This document shows positions 44,815-53,365 of a stretch of DNA of 64,000 nt, piece by piece. The notes beneath the pieces were generated by a model, which was given only the letters and a program-made list of their open reading frames with translations, made no database searches and had not been told where the DNA came from. Each line of letters starts with the position of its first letter. Position 1 is the stretch's first letter. A program made the translations under genes and the position numbers. The DNA comes from Nostoc sp. CHAB 5844 (GTDB lineage: Bacteria > Cyanobacteriota > Cyanobacteriia > Cyanobacteriales > Nostocaceae), in the NCBI RefSeq assembly GCF_020829595.1, contig NZ_JAIVFW010000005.1, positions 71,974 to 135,973 on the forward strand. The letters are read 5' to 3'.

Positions 44815-46797
44815 TTGATTGAGTCTAAGCAACCACAAATTAAAATTGAAATTTCAGGCAGGGTGTTTAGCAAAGGTTTAGAATCAATGATTCAAGAAAA
44901 AAGTATCAATGTAGTCCGTGTTAATGCCAGAAGAACAGATGTGTTTGATATTTTTAACTTCCAGCATTACGCCGGGCCTAACCCCTATTTGGATAGAGGC
45001 GCACTAGTATTTGATTGTGCGCTGACTGGGTATAGAGAGCCTTTGCCCATAGAAGATTATATTGCTAGGATTAGCGATCGCTATCCACATCTAGGCAACC
45101 AAACTTACGAATCATACGCCCATTTGTTCGCCCGCACCGCCTCTGAAGTGGGAAAGCTGGAAATGGATTTGCACCTGGGCCACTTCAATGTTAAGCCATA
45201 CGACAAATTTACGCGGATTAGTATTCAATCACTGCATCCCCGCACAACCAGAGCAGTAGTTTATTGTGTTTGGGATTGGTTTGAAGCCATTAGCCAAGAC
45301 GAAGATTTTCTGTTTGATGAGCAGCTAGTAAATTTACAACGTAGATTCCGCGAATCTGTTTATGGCGGCCCCACCGTTTACGCCTTATTACGTACCGCCG
45401 ACGAAAAAGGTATTCCCGCCTTTTATCTCTGGGACGAAGGACTGATGCAATACGGCTGGGGAAAAAAACACGTCAGAGGTGTAGCCACAACCTTTGACTG
45501 CGATAGTCATATTGATTCCGACTTCACCACCCGCAAAGATGACTGTAAAGACTTTTTGGGTAATTTAGGCTTCCCAGTTCCCAGCGGCGAAATCGTGAGT
45601 TCGGAAAAAGAAGCCTTGATAGCAACCAGAGAAATTGGCTACCCAGTAGCTGTAAAACCTGTGGTAGGCCACAAAGGAATTGGTGTCACCGCAGCAGTGC
45701 AGGACTCATATGAATTAGAATCTGCCTACAGTCGCGCTTTAGCAGCAATTCCCGACAACCAGCCCACCCGCATAATTGTAGAAAAAAGCATTTCTGGGAA
45801 AGATTTTCGCTTGTTATGTGTCAATGGCAAATTTGTAGCAGCTACAGAACGTCGTCCCGCATCGGTGATAGGCGATGGTTATTCCACCATTGACGAGTTA
45901 ATTCGGCAAGAAAATCGTAAACCTGAACGTTTAGACTCTCCCACATCGCCCATGAGCAAAATTCAAATTGATGAGGCGATGGAATTGTATCTAGAAGAAC
46001 AGCGTTTATCTTTGAGAAGTGTTTTAGAAAAAGGGCGTACTGTTTACCTACGTAAGGTTGCCAATCTTTCAGCTGGTGGTGTAAGCGTTAATGCTACCCA
46101 GACAATTCATGACGATAATATTATCTTGGCTCAAGACATTGCCCAACATTTTCGCCTAACTTGCCTTGGCATTGATGTCATTACCGAAGATTTAGCCCAA
46201 TCTTGGAAAAAAGGTAACTTTGCTATCCTAGAAATTAATGCTGCACCAGGTATTTTGATGCACCTCAACCCAGCAATTGGTGAAAGTGTTGATGTGCCAT
46301 CCCGCATCCTCGAAACTTTTTTTGCATCTGGTATTGATGCCAGAATTCCCACTATTACCTTTAACAAAATCTCAATTCAGGAACTGCAAACCACAATTGA
46401 CCATATTTTATTGCAACATCCTGAATGGACAGTAGGTGCTGTTTGCCGTGAAGCTGTTTTTATCAATCGCTCACAAAAAGTTCTCCGTCCAGATTACAAC
46501 AGCAACATCCAAAGTTTACTGCGTAACCCCAAACTAGATTTATTGATTGCTGAGTATGAATCAGAAATTCTCGATACAGAGGGGATGTTCTATCAGGGAA
46601 GTAACATCGTAATTTTAGATAATCCCACTGAAACCGAAATGATGTTAGTGCGTGATGTTGTTGATGGTTCAACAGTAGTAATTAAAAAAGGCAACGATGT
46701 TTCAATTAGACGCAAGGGATTAATTGAAGACTACACCTTAGGAGAAGAAGAACCATTCACAAGGGTTTATCTGAAAGAAGTTGGCACAATTTTGTAG
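44815..46797 (+). CDS. cphA2: Cyanophycin synthetase 2-type (short CphA, no full Mur-ligase part)
   Basis: 660 residues, against about 870-900 for CphA1. The N-terminal domain (about 1-190) ends near FEAISQDEDFLF. The ATP-grasp domain follows (about 250-505) with FLGNLGFPVPSGEIVSSEKE, GYPVAVKPVVGHKGIGVTAA, DFRLLCVNGKFVAATERRPA and FAILEINAAPGILMHLNP. Only a short C-terminal part of the Mur-ligase-like region remains, with no Mur-type GTNGKT loop. This is the CphA2 layout; characterised CphA2 proteins join beta-Asp-Arg dipeptides into cyanophycin. The annotated start is a TTG at 44815 without a ribosome site. The first in-frame ATG (44887) would remove 24 residues, so the start is uncertain. 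Confidence 0.85.
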   Translation: MIESKQPQIKIEISGRVFSKGLESMIQEKSINVVRVNARRTDVFDIFNFQHYAGPNPYLDRGALVFDCALTGYREPLPIEDYIARISDRYPHLGNQTYESYAHLFARTASEVGKLEMDLHLGHFNVKPYDKFTRISIQSLHPRTTRAVVYCVWDWFEAISQDEDFLFDEQLVNLQRRFRESVYGGPTVYALLRTADEKGIPAFYLWDEGLMQYGWGKKHVRGVATTFDCDSHIDSDFTTRKDDCKDFLGNLGFPVPSGEIVSSEKEALIATREIGYPVAVKPVVGHKGIGVTAAVQDSYELESAYSRALAAIPDNQPTRIIVEKSISGKDFRLLCVNGKFVAATERRPASVIGDGYSTIDELIRQENRKPERLDSPTSPMSKIQIDEAMELYLEEQRLSLRSVLEKGRTVYLRKVANLSAGGVSVNATQTIHDDNIILAQDIAQHFRLTCLGIDVITEDLAQSWKKGNFAILEINAAPGILMHLNPAIGESVDVPSRILETFFASGIDARIPTITFNKISIQELQTTIDHILLQHPEWTVGAVCREAVFINRSQKVLRPDYNSNIQSLLRNPKLDLLIAEYESEILDTEGMFYQGSNIVILDNPTETEMMLVRDVVDGSTVVIKKGNDVSIRRKGLIEDYTLGEEEPFTRVYLKEVGTIL

Positions 46798-46807
46798 AAA
46801 TAAGGGG

Positions 46808-47050
46808 ACAGGACTTATGCACAAAGATTGTCTGTTGAGACTGGGGAGCCAGCGCCGTGGTGTTAGCGTAGCGATCTTCGACGTAGGAGCGTCGGCAGTG
46901 CGTTGGGGAGACACTGCGTTGCACGGGTTCCCAAGGCACTCCGTTGGGCGGCTTTGCCGACTCCCTCACTGCCGCGCATGGTTTCCCGACAGTCGCGCGA
47001 CTGGCGTTGTGTGGGGGTAAGGGTGTAAGGGTTTTGCTCACTTATACCCC
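46808..47050. repeat. Repeat cluster: AGGACTTATGCA unit and GC-rich palindromes
   Basis: Begins with AGGACTTATGCACAAAGATT and CTGTTGAGAC, recurring at 47788-47820. It is followed by GC-rich strings (GGTGTTAGCGTAGCG, GACGTAGGAGCGTCGGCA, GTGCGTTGGGGAGACACTGC) that match 12060-12385 inverted. Open frames on both strands are artefacts. The remaining bases to 47426 have no gene; CCTCTGCCCCTCTGCGCCTC-type strings lie near 47175. Confidence 0.65.
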
Positions 47051-47426
47051 AGTCTCGTAAGGCGTGACTTGATTTTTTGTCTCACTGCGTCAGTCCTGCA
47101 AGAGCTAGTTTATAGCCAAACAAAAGCGATCGCCTCATACCATTTCACCAAATAAATGATACAAATAATTTCTCCTCTGCCCCTCTGCGCCTCTGCTCCC
47201 TTGCAGTCTATTTGTATCAAATTTAAAGTGAAACGGGATCACACACCTAATATAGAGTTAGTAACTTAGGTTATATATCCGAAGTTGTGGCCTAGTCTGA
47301 CATGATTCTCTCCTATGGCCAATGAAAGCTGCTTTTTAGATAGCTAAATTGAGAACGTGAATCAACTAAAAGTTTTTACTGACTGTTAAAAGTCAAAAAC
47401 TATAGTTTGTTACAAGGAGCAATATT

Positions 47427-47780
47427 ATGTCAGATACTAGCAAACGCGGCTTCGCTTCTATGGATGAAGATAAGCAACGCGAAATCGCCAGCAAAGGCGG
47501 ACACGCTGCTCACGAAAAAGGTACTGCTCACGAATTTACTTCTGAAGAGGCTCGTGAAGCTGGACGTAAGGGTGGCGAAACTGTCAGTCAAGACAGAGAA
47601 CATATGGCTGAAATCGGTCGTGAAGGTGGAAAGCACTCTCACGGTGGCGGTCGCAAAAAACAAAATGATGATGCTGACGATATTGAAGATACAGAATCAA
47701 AGGGTACTCAAGGTGGTACAAGAGAGCAGCACGCTGAAGCAGGCCGTCAAAGTCACAAGAACAAGAATAAAGACAAATAG
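47427..47780 (+). CDS. KGG-repeat stress-response-type protein
   Basis: 117 residues, ATG with AAGGAG about nine bases upstream. Short glycine/lysine motifs repeat: ASKGGHAAHEKGTAHEF, EAREAGRKGGETVSQD, EIGREGGKHSHGGG. This is the KGG/con-10-like pattern of small hydrophilic proteins that accumulate under desiccation or stress. The C-terminal third is acidic and then basic (ADDIEDTESKG, then SHKNKNKDK). Soluble and probably intrinsically disordered. It stands alone between repeat clusters. Overlapping frames are shadows. Confidence 0.8.
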   Translation: MSDTSKRGFASMDEDKQREIASKGGHAAHEKGTAHEFTSEEAREAGRKGGETVSQDREHMAEIGREGGKHSHGGGRKKQNDDADDIEDTESKGTQGGTREQHAEAGRQSHKNKNKDK

Positions 47781-47787
47781 TTCTTGT

Positions 47788-47825
47788 AAGGACTAACGCA
47801 TAAAGATTGCCTGTTGAGACGGGTG
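47788..47825. repeat. AGGACTNACGCA repeat copy
   Basis: AGGACTAACGCATAAAGATT with TGCCTGTTGAGACGG matches 46810-46845 at about nine of ten bases over 30 bases. It lies directly behind the KGG gene. A shorter copy of its first 12 bases is at 11161-11172, and an inverted one at 18642-18653. Confidence 0.6.
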
Positions 47826-47910
47826 TAAGGGAATAAGGGTATAGGGGTGTTAGGGTTTTGCTGATCTACACCTTTTCTCCTCTATACTCCTACACCCTAT
47901 TTCAAAATGT

Positions 47911-48035
47911 CCCTGCATTCATTCCGCCATAAACTTGTAGCATCACGCCATTTACATAGAGGCGGCGGGTGAACAAACAAAAACAGCAACATTGGCAAAT
48001 TCTTCTGGTGTACCCATTCAAGGCAGATGCAAAGT
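47911..48035 (-). pseudogene. 3' remnant of a short-chain dehydrogenase (SDR) gene
   Basis: On the minus strand the frame MGTPEEFANVAVFVCSPAAS appears, and after one base of frameshift it continues YVNGVMLQVYGGMNAG. Together these are the conserved end of an SDR protein (GTPEEFANVAVFLCSPAASY and VNGVMLQVDGG type). The rest of the gene is missing and the frame is broken, so this is a decayed piece. Confidence 0.6.
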
Positions 48036-48158
48036 ATAGGACTTTAAGTTAATCGATACAAAGATAGCCTGCATTTATTAGTTAGCAGACTTACTATTTA
48101 GATATATTAACTTGACATTTTACTTTCTGACATAGTTGACGCTTGCTTTCACTCAGCA

Positions 48159-48728
48159 CTATTCAAACACTACATCTTCGTACAGTTCTGTTACTGTTCC
48201 TTCAAAATTAATACTATTGAGTCGAAAGGATGTTTCTTGGGATGTGTATGTTTGCAAAACCCATAATCCTTCATTATTGCGTCGAAAACATTCAATTCGC
48301 TGACGTTTCATGTTAATTAAAACGTATTCTTGTAGGCTTTCTAGTACTTGATAATCAGCGAATTTGTCGCCTCGGTCGAAAGCTTCAGTAGAGTCAGATA
48401 AAACATCGACAATTAAACAGGGAAATCTTTTATATGTAGGTGTTTCTTGATCTCTTAAGTCGCAAGTCACCATAACGTCAGGATAATAGTATCGATTCAA
48501 AGATTCAATTCGAGCTTTCATATCAGCAATGTAAACACGGCAGCCAGAACCGCGCACATGACTCCGCAGAAGTGCGGCAAGGTTGAGAGCAACGGTAACA
48601 TGAGGATCACTGGCTCCAGCCATTGCGTAAATGTAGCCGTCGATGTATTCATGCTTAATGGAGCTTGTTTCCTCCATTTGCAGATATTCTGCGGGTGAGA
48701 GGTAGTTGGTTTGAGGGGAGGCTATCAT
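48159..48728 (-). CDS. Uma2 family endonuclease
   Basis: 189 residues from the ATG at 48728 (MIASPQTNYLSPAEYLQMEE); an open extension of eight codons is not family-like. Uma2 motifs: SIKHEYIDGYIYAMAGASDP, RYYYPDVMVTCD (Asp), LIVDVLSDSTEAFDRGDKFA and EYVLINMKRQRIECF. In the usual Glu position (LIVEVLS) this copy has Asp. Compact form without coiled coil. Role unknown. Confidence 0.85.
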   Translation of the reverse strand: MIASPQTNYLSPAEYLQMEETSSIKHEYIDGYIYAMAGASDPHVTVALNLAALLRSHVRGSGCRVYIADMKARIESLNRYYYPDVMVTCDLRDQETPTYKRFPCLIVDVLSDSTEAFDRGDKFADYQVLESLQEYVLINMKRQRIECFRRNNEGLWVLQTYTSQETSFRLNSINFEGTVTELYEDVVFE

Positions 48729-48790
48729 AATAAAGCAAAAGGCAAAATGCAAAAAAGAAAAACTACAATTAGTGTTAATTAATAATTACA

Positions 48791-50575
48791 TCAAGTTCGG
48801 TTATTTTTATTTTCAACTACTTCCCGCACCCGATAGATAGGTCTTCCTTGGGATTCATGGTAGGTACGCATCACCAACTCTGCCAATAGACCAAAGCAAA
48901 ACAATTGTACTCCAGTCACTAATAACAAAACTGCCAAAATCAACAATGGGCGATTACCAATCATCTCACCCAGCACTAATTTGACAAACGTCAAATAAAT
49001 TCCTATTCCCAAGCCCAAAGCCATTGAACTCAAACCCAACAACCCAAAAACATGCATCGGGCGGGTGAGGAACTTTTTCATAAACAAGATAGTTAACAAA
49101 TCCATTAACACCCGAAAAGTCCGGGATATGCCGTACTTGCTGCGACCAAATCGCCTAGCGTGGTGGCGCACAGGCATTTCGGTAATTCTCGCACCTTCAA
49201 TATAAGCCAGTGCTGGTAAAAATCGGTGTAATTCTCCGTAGAGATGCATATCTGCTACCAATTCTGCCCGATAGGCTTTCAAGGAACAGCCATAGTCATG
49301 AATATACACACTAGTAGTGCGGCGAATCAGCCAGTTAGCAATTTTAGAAGGAAGTAAGCGATTCACTGCACCATCTTGGCGTTTTTGCCGCCATCCACTT
49401 ACCAAATCGTAACCTTCATCTAATTTCGCTAATAGCATTGGGATATCAGCCGGATCATTTTGCAAGTCAGCATCTAAAGTAACAACTGTTCTGCCCACTG
49501 CATAGTTAAAACCAGCAGACATCGCGGCTGTTTGTCCGTAATTGCGCCGCAAAATCACCGCCTTTAAATCACTGCGGCTTTGCACTTGTTGTTTGAGAAA
49601 TTCCGCCGAACCATCAGTGGAACCATCATCGACACAGATGATTTCATAACTGATTTGACTATCAGATAAAGTAGATGCGATCGCCTCTAACAAAAGTGGT
49701 AAACTCTCCACTTCATCACGCACCGGCACTACCACCGACACCGCTGGTACATTTACTGAAATCCCCTGATTCTCCTGAGTCATTCCCTCTCGAATCAACC
49801 CACTCCTCATATTCCTCCGTGTCCTCAGCGCTACGCCAGTTGCTACAACGGAGGTTCCCTCCGCAACGCACTGGCCCCTCTGTGGTTCGTAACTTTTTAC
49901 AACTCTGCCAGCACCTCGCAGTTGCTGATAATATGACCGACTCACCTCATCTCCCTGTTCCGAGAGAATATCGATGCCAATTCCATTGCGTCCTTGAGTT
50001 ACTCCTGAACTATGGATATAAGCACCATCACCCAAATAAAGCCCGACATGAGTAGCTTTTTCAGGTGTACCAAAAAACACCAAATCTCCTGGTTGTAATT
50101 CTGCCAGCGTGATTGGTTGCACAAATGCTTCCTGCTGATAGGCATCTCTCGGTAGCCAAATTCCCACCGAGACAAACGCCGCCTGCATCAAGCCAGAACA
50201 GTCATAATTTGGCCCCACCGTACCACCCCAAAGATACTCATTAGCTTGTTCCATAGCTTTTTGGGCAAAAGCAATAACCTTGGGAAGTAGTTTTTTAATC
50301 TCAGTTTCCGCAAATGTTGCAGCTTGATAATGTACAGTAGCAGGTTGTAATAAACCCAAATCCGCCAACGACACCCAGCCAGGATAGTCATCCTCACACA
50401 AATACACCTCAACCGCTGTATCTTGATGATTTGATGTTACCTGCAAATGTCGCCCAACAGCAGCTTGAGATGCCAAGCGCGTACATGCAGGAGAATCATA
50501 TAAATTGAGGTCAGCGAGACACTGATATTCATCTGCGGTCAAATTGAGAATTTGGGATTCTAGATTAGAGAGCAT
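48791..50575 (-). CDS. NlpC/P60 endopeptidase fused to a GT2 glycosyltransferase
   Basis: 594 residues. Residues 1-80 are an SH3-like domain. Residues 85-232 are an NlpC/P60 domain with catalytic C126 (YDCSGLMQ), H176 (ATHVGLYLG) and H188 (YIHSSG), the same numbers as in the Anabaena gamma-D-glutamyl-diaminoacid endopeptidase whose structure is known. Residues 234-264 are a linker encoded by an interspersed repeat. From M265 (MTQENQGISV) a complete family-2 transferase follows: SVVVPVRDEVESLPLLLEAI, DDGSTDGSAEFLKQQV, TLDADLQNDPADIP, SGWRQKRQDG, then two membrane helices (LLGLSSMALGLGIGIYLTF and PLLILAVLLLVTGVQLFCFG), as in dolichol-phosphate-type or GtrB-type enzymes. In relatives these are two separate proteins. 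Confidence 0.9.
   Translation of the reverse strand: MLSNLESQILNLTADEYQCLADLNLYDSPACTRLASQAAVGRHLQVTSNHQDTAVEVYLCEDDYPGWVSLADLGLLQPATVHYQAATFAETEIKKLLPKVIAFAQKAMEQANEYLWGGTVGPNYDCSGLMQAAFVSVGIWLPRDAYQQEAFVQPITLAELQPGDLVFFGTPEKATHVGLYLGDGAYIHSSGVTQGRNGIGIDILSEQGDEVSRSYYQQLRGAGRVVKSYEPQRGQCVAEGTSVVATGVALRTRRNMRSGLIREGMTQENQGISVNVPAVSVVVPVRDEVESLPLLLEAIASTLSDSQISYEIICVDDGSTDGSAEFLKQQVQSRSDLKAVILRRNYGQTAAMSAGFNYAVGRTVVTLDADLQNDPADIPMLLAKLDEGYDLVSGWRQKRQDGAVNRLLPSKIANWLIRRTTSVYIHDYGCSLKAYRAELVADMHLYGELHRFLPALAYIEGARITEMPVRHHARRFGRSKYGISRTFRVLMDLLTILFMKKFLTRPMHVFGLLGLSSMALGLGIGIYLTFVKLVLGEMIGNRPLLILAVLLLVTGVQLFCFGLLAELVMRTYHESQGRPIYRVREVVENKNNRT
49784..49876 (-). repeat. Interspersed repeat forming the linker between two fused domains
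   Basis: On the minus strand the bases after the codons for SYEPQR read GGCCAGTGCGTTGCGGAGGG, then GTTGTAGCAACTGGCGTAGC and GACACGGAGGAATATGAGG. These match the GC-rich repeat arms at 12095-12250 and 40255-40335. Translation gives GQCVAEGTSVVATGVALRTR. The repeat has no stop codon in this frame and restores continuity between the two domains. Confidence 0.7.
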
Positions 50576-50581
50576 TATTCA

Positions 50582-51520
50582 ATGGTTTTCTTTAGAAAAG
50601 ACGAACAACTTGAGAATTTGGGTAATGGCATTTTAGAGGCTACTTGGGCAACATTTCCGACATTAGCTCAAAATCAAATTGCCTTGACTTGGATTGTCTA
50701 CGATCCGCCAGTACTCGTAAATACTGGTGGAGCTTTAACTCCAGATGCCTTTTGGAATCACCCAGTCCGAGGTTTCACGTATCGCGGTGTGGAACGAATT
50801 TACCCCGCGAGTGTGGTTAAGTTATTTTACTTGGTAGCCGTAAATGAATGGCTAGAAAAAGGCATGATCCAAACTTCTAAGGAATTGGAGCGAGCCTTGG
50901 GCGATATGATAGTTGATTCTAGTAATGATGCTACAAGTTTAGTGGTAGATATTTTGACTGGTACTACTTCGGGGCCAGAGTTATCACCAGGGCCTTTTGA
51001 AACGTGGAAGCAACAGCGTTATATTGTTAATCGCTACTACCAGTCTTTGGGTTGGGAAGAGACGGAGACGATAAATGTCTGTCAAAAAACTTGGTGTGAT
51101 GGCCCTTATGGCCGGGAACGAGCATTTTATGGAGAGATGTTTGATAATCGCAATATGTTGACGACAAATGCGATCGCCCGTTTGCTACATAGTATCGTGG
51201 GTGGAGTAGCAGTTTGTAGTGGGCGATCGCAAGCCATGATGAATCTGCTCAAACGCAGTCTTAACCCTGATGATTTACCTAAAGATGTCGAAGAAGACCA
51301 AGTAACAGGATTTTTAGGCGGTGGTTTACCTCAACACGCGCAAATTTGGTCAAAGGCAGGTTGGACAAGTCAAGTTCGTCACGATGCAGCGTATATTGAG
51401 ATACCTGCTCAGCATCCTTATTTGCTAGTGGTTTTTACTGAAGGTAAAGTTAATGCTAAAAGTCGCGATATTCTACCTTTTGCCTCAAAACTAGTTGCAG
51501 AAGCCATTAGCAATTTGTAA
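50582..51520 (+). CDS. Serine hydrolase, class A beta-lactamase-like
   Basis: 312 residues. The S-x-x-K motif is in YPASVVKLFYLV (near 77-80), an S-x-N-like motif in DSSNDATSLV, and a KxG-like motif in WSKAGWTSQVRH, in the order of the penicillin-binding/beta-lactamase fold. No signal peptide is apparent from the ATG at 50582, so the product may be cytoplasmic or the start may be wrong. The start codon lies six bases from that of the divergent NlpC/P60 fusion gene, leaving no room for separate promoters between them. Confidence 0.75.
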   Translation: MVFFRKDEQLENLGNGILEATWATFPTLAQNQIALTWIVYDPPVLVNTGGALTPDAFWNHPVRGFTYRGVERIYPASVVKLFYLVAVNEWLEKGMIQTSKELERALGDMIVDSSNDATSLVVDILTGTTSGPELSPGPFETWKQQRYIVNRYYQSLGWEETETINVCQKTWCDGPYGRERAFYGEMFDNRNMLTTNAIARLLHSIVGGVAVCSGRSQAMMNLLKRSLNPDDLPKDVEEDQVTGFLGGGLPQHAQIWSKAGWTSQVRHDAAYIEIPAQHPYLLVVFTEGKVNAKSRDILPFASKLVAEAISNL

Positions 51521-51849
51521 AGTTTTCTTCACTCCTAACTGCGTATAGCAGTCTTAAATACAGCATAATTCAGAATTCAAGAGCCAGAATTCAGAAGCAG
51601 AATAGTTTCTCTAACAAGTTTTGAGACTTAAATAAATGCTGTACTTCACACTTGTTGAAATCTGCTGGTAATTACAAACAATCTACTTCCTAATCCCTAT
51701 TTTCTAAAAAGTAATCTCAATTTCAGCGGCTTTTAAAACACAATAGGCGCTAGGGAAGAGAGTTTTTCATATTTGGTTCTGCGTTTACCCCCAAGTAAGA
51801 CCCATTCCTATTCTCTAGTCTCTAGCCCCTAGCCCCTTTTTAATCTCTG
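51521..51849. other. Gene-free repeat-containing interval
   Basis: About 330 bases at the convergent ends of two genes. Has AATTCAGAATTCAAGAGCCA (from 51549) and TCTAGTCTCTAGCCCCTAGC (from 51816), members of two dispersed repeat families also at 24787 and 5930. No gene recognised. Confidence 0.5.
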
Positions 51850-53163
51850 CTACTTAGGCGTAACTTTGTCAATGGCGCTGATTTTGCCGTCATCTCCTAC
51901 AGTCCAAACATCATAAACACCGAGGACATCACCGTTAGCATCAACATCTACGTTGCCACTAGCACCTTGGTAGTTAATCTTTTTACCTTCTTTAAGCAAC
52001 TTTAACCCTTCACAGACATCTGTAACTTCTGTACCAGAGCCAGCACCAACTTCACGGATTTTACTGGAGATGCCAACACCTGTGTTGTCTTTAGCGGCTT
52101 GTGCTGCCAAGACTAGCAATGCGGCTGCATCCCAGGCTTGCGGCGCGTATTCTCCTGGTGAACCACCTTTTTTATCTTTCCACAATTTATTAAAAGCTTC
52201 TAAAGCTTTACCATCAGAACCAGGTACTGTACCCAGCGCTCCGGTTAAGATAAATTTGCCATCACCACCTTTACCTACTTGTTCAGGAAAGGTAGGTGAT
52301 TTTACCCCATCTGTGAGTAGAACTTGTACTCCCTTCATCAAACCTTGTTGATAGGCAGCTTTCAGGAGTAGACTTCCTGTTTCAGCGTAAAGTACCGCGA
52401 CTACTGCATCTGGCTTGCCAGCAAAAGCGGCAGCGGCTTCAGTGTCGAAGGTTTGGGCTTTGGGATCGTAACGAACTGGGTTATTTTTATTAACTACTGT
52501 GCCACCTAATTTTTCAAAAGTTTGTACAAATGCTTTTTCAAAACCAACACCGTAATCATTGTTAATTACAACTGTAGAAACTCGTTTAAAACCTTTTTTG
52601 TTAGCTAACTGAGCTAATGCCAGTGCTTGGTATGTATCGGGGGGTGCAGTCCGCGCCCAAAATCCTTTAAAGTCGCCTTTTTTCGCTTTATCTGTAAACA
52701 CAGGACTGGTACTACCAGGAGACACCAGCATAACTTTGTTGGGTACAGCAACAGAAACCGCTGCTGTGGAAACACTACTAGCAAACGAGCCAACGACACC
52801 AGCAACTTTGTCTAATGTTGCAAGTTTGGTCATACCAGCAGCACCCGCTTTGGGGTCAGTTTGGTCGTCTACTTGTACAAGTGTGACGTTTTTACCGTTG
52901 ACACCACCACAGGCATTAACGGTATCAACCAGTAAAGGTACAGAACCTACCATCTGCTGTCCGATGGAAGCTAAGTCACCAGTTGTAGGTAGTAGAGTTC
53001 CAATTTTTAACCCGTCAGTACTGCTGGTTGTACTGGTCGAGTTAGCTGTTGGTGAACTAGTACTTGTTGTATTTGCAGTATTAGCATTATTACAAGCTGC
53101 CATCACAAAGCCTGTGGCTATGGTAGCTACACTCAAGGCTATGGCGGTAATAACTCTTGGCAT
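51850..53163 (-). CDS. Branched-chain/neutral amino acid ABC transporter substrate-binding lipoprotein
   Basis: 437 residues. A lipobox (VMAAC, C24) follows a hydrophobic signal (ITAIALSVATIATGFVMA), then a Ser/Thr/Asn-rich tether (about 25-50). The periplasmic binding protein opens LKIGTLLPTTGDLASIGQQM and includes VVGSFASSVSTAAVSVAVPN, NDYGVGFEKAFVQTFEKLGG and YAPQAWDAAALLVLAAQAAK, the LivK/NatB-type pattern. It could be the NatB-like binding protein of a neutral amino acid transporter, but other hydrophobic or polar ligands are possible. No permease genes are adjacent, so the transporter core is elsewhere. Confidence 0.85.
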   Translation of the reverse strand: MPRVITAIALSVATIATGFVMAACNNANTANTTSTSSPTANSTSTTSSTDGLKIGTLLPTTGDLASIGQQMVGSVPLLVDTVNACGGVNGKNVTLVQVDDQTDPKAGAAGMTKLATLDKVAGVVGSFASSVSTAAVSVAVPNKVMLVSPGSTSPVFTDKAKKGDFKGFWARTAPPDTYQALALAQLANKKGFKRVSTVVINNDYGVGFEKAFVQTFEKLGGTVVNKNNPVRYDPKAQTFDTEAAAAFAGKPDAVVAVLYAETGSLLLKAAYQQGLMKGVQVLLTDGVKSPTFPEQVGKGGDGKFILTGALGTVPGSDGKALEAFNKLWKDKKGGSPGEYAPQAWDAAALLVLAAQAAKDNTGVGISSKIREVGAGSGTEVTDVCEGLKLLKEGKKINYQGASGNVDVDANGDVLGVYDVWTVGDDGKISAIDKVTPK

Positions 53164-53365
53164 AATTTACTTTCACTCCTCTAATATTTAGGAGCCTGAA
53201 AGTAAGATTCAAACTATGTTTCAGGTTAGCTCAATCTTAACAGACTCCGAATGTTAAATAATAACATCCACTACAAGTAGTCAAAGTGTTATTCCTGACT
53301 TTGATAGTTTGTCAAACTTTGCAAAAACAGGCGTAGGTTGGGTGGAGGCGCAAAAGATATATTGA

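Noticed and set aside
46757-47041. Frames of 79 and 94 codons at the end of cphA2
   Set aside because: They lie within the GC-rich repeat and overlap each other on opposite strands.
51850-53163. Assigning the gene symbol natB
   Set aside because: The protein is of the LivK/NatB class, but I cannot separate NatB from other amino-acid or urea binding proteins by eye, and no permease genes are adjacent.
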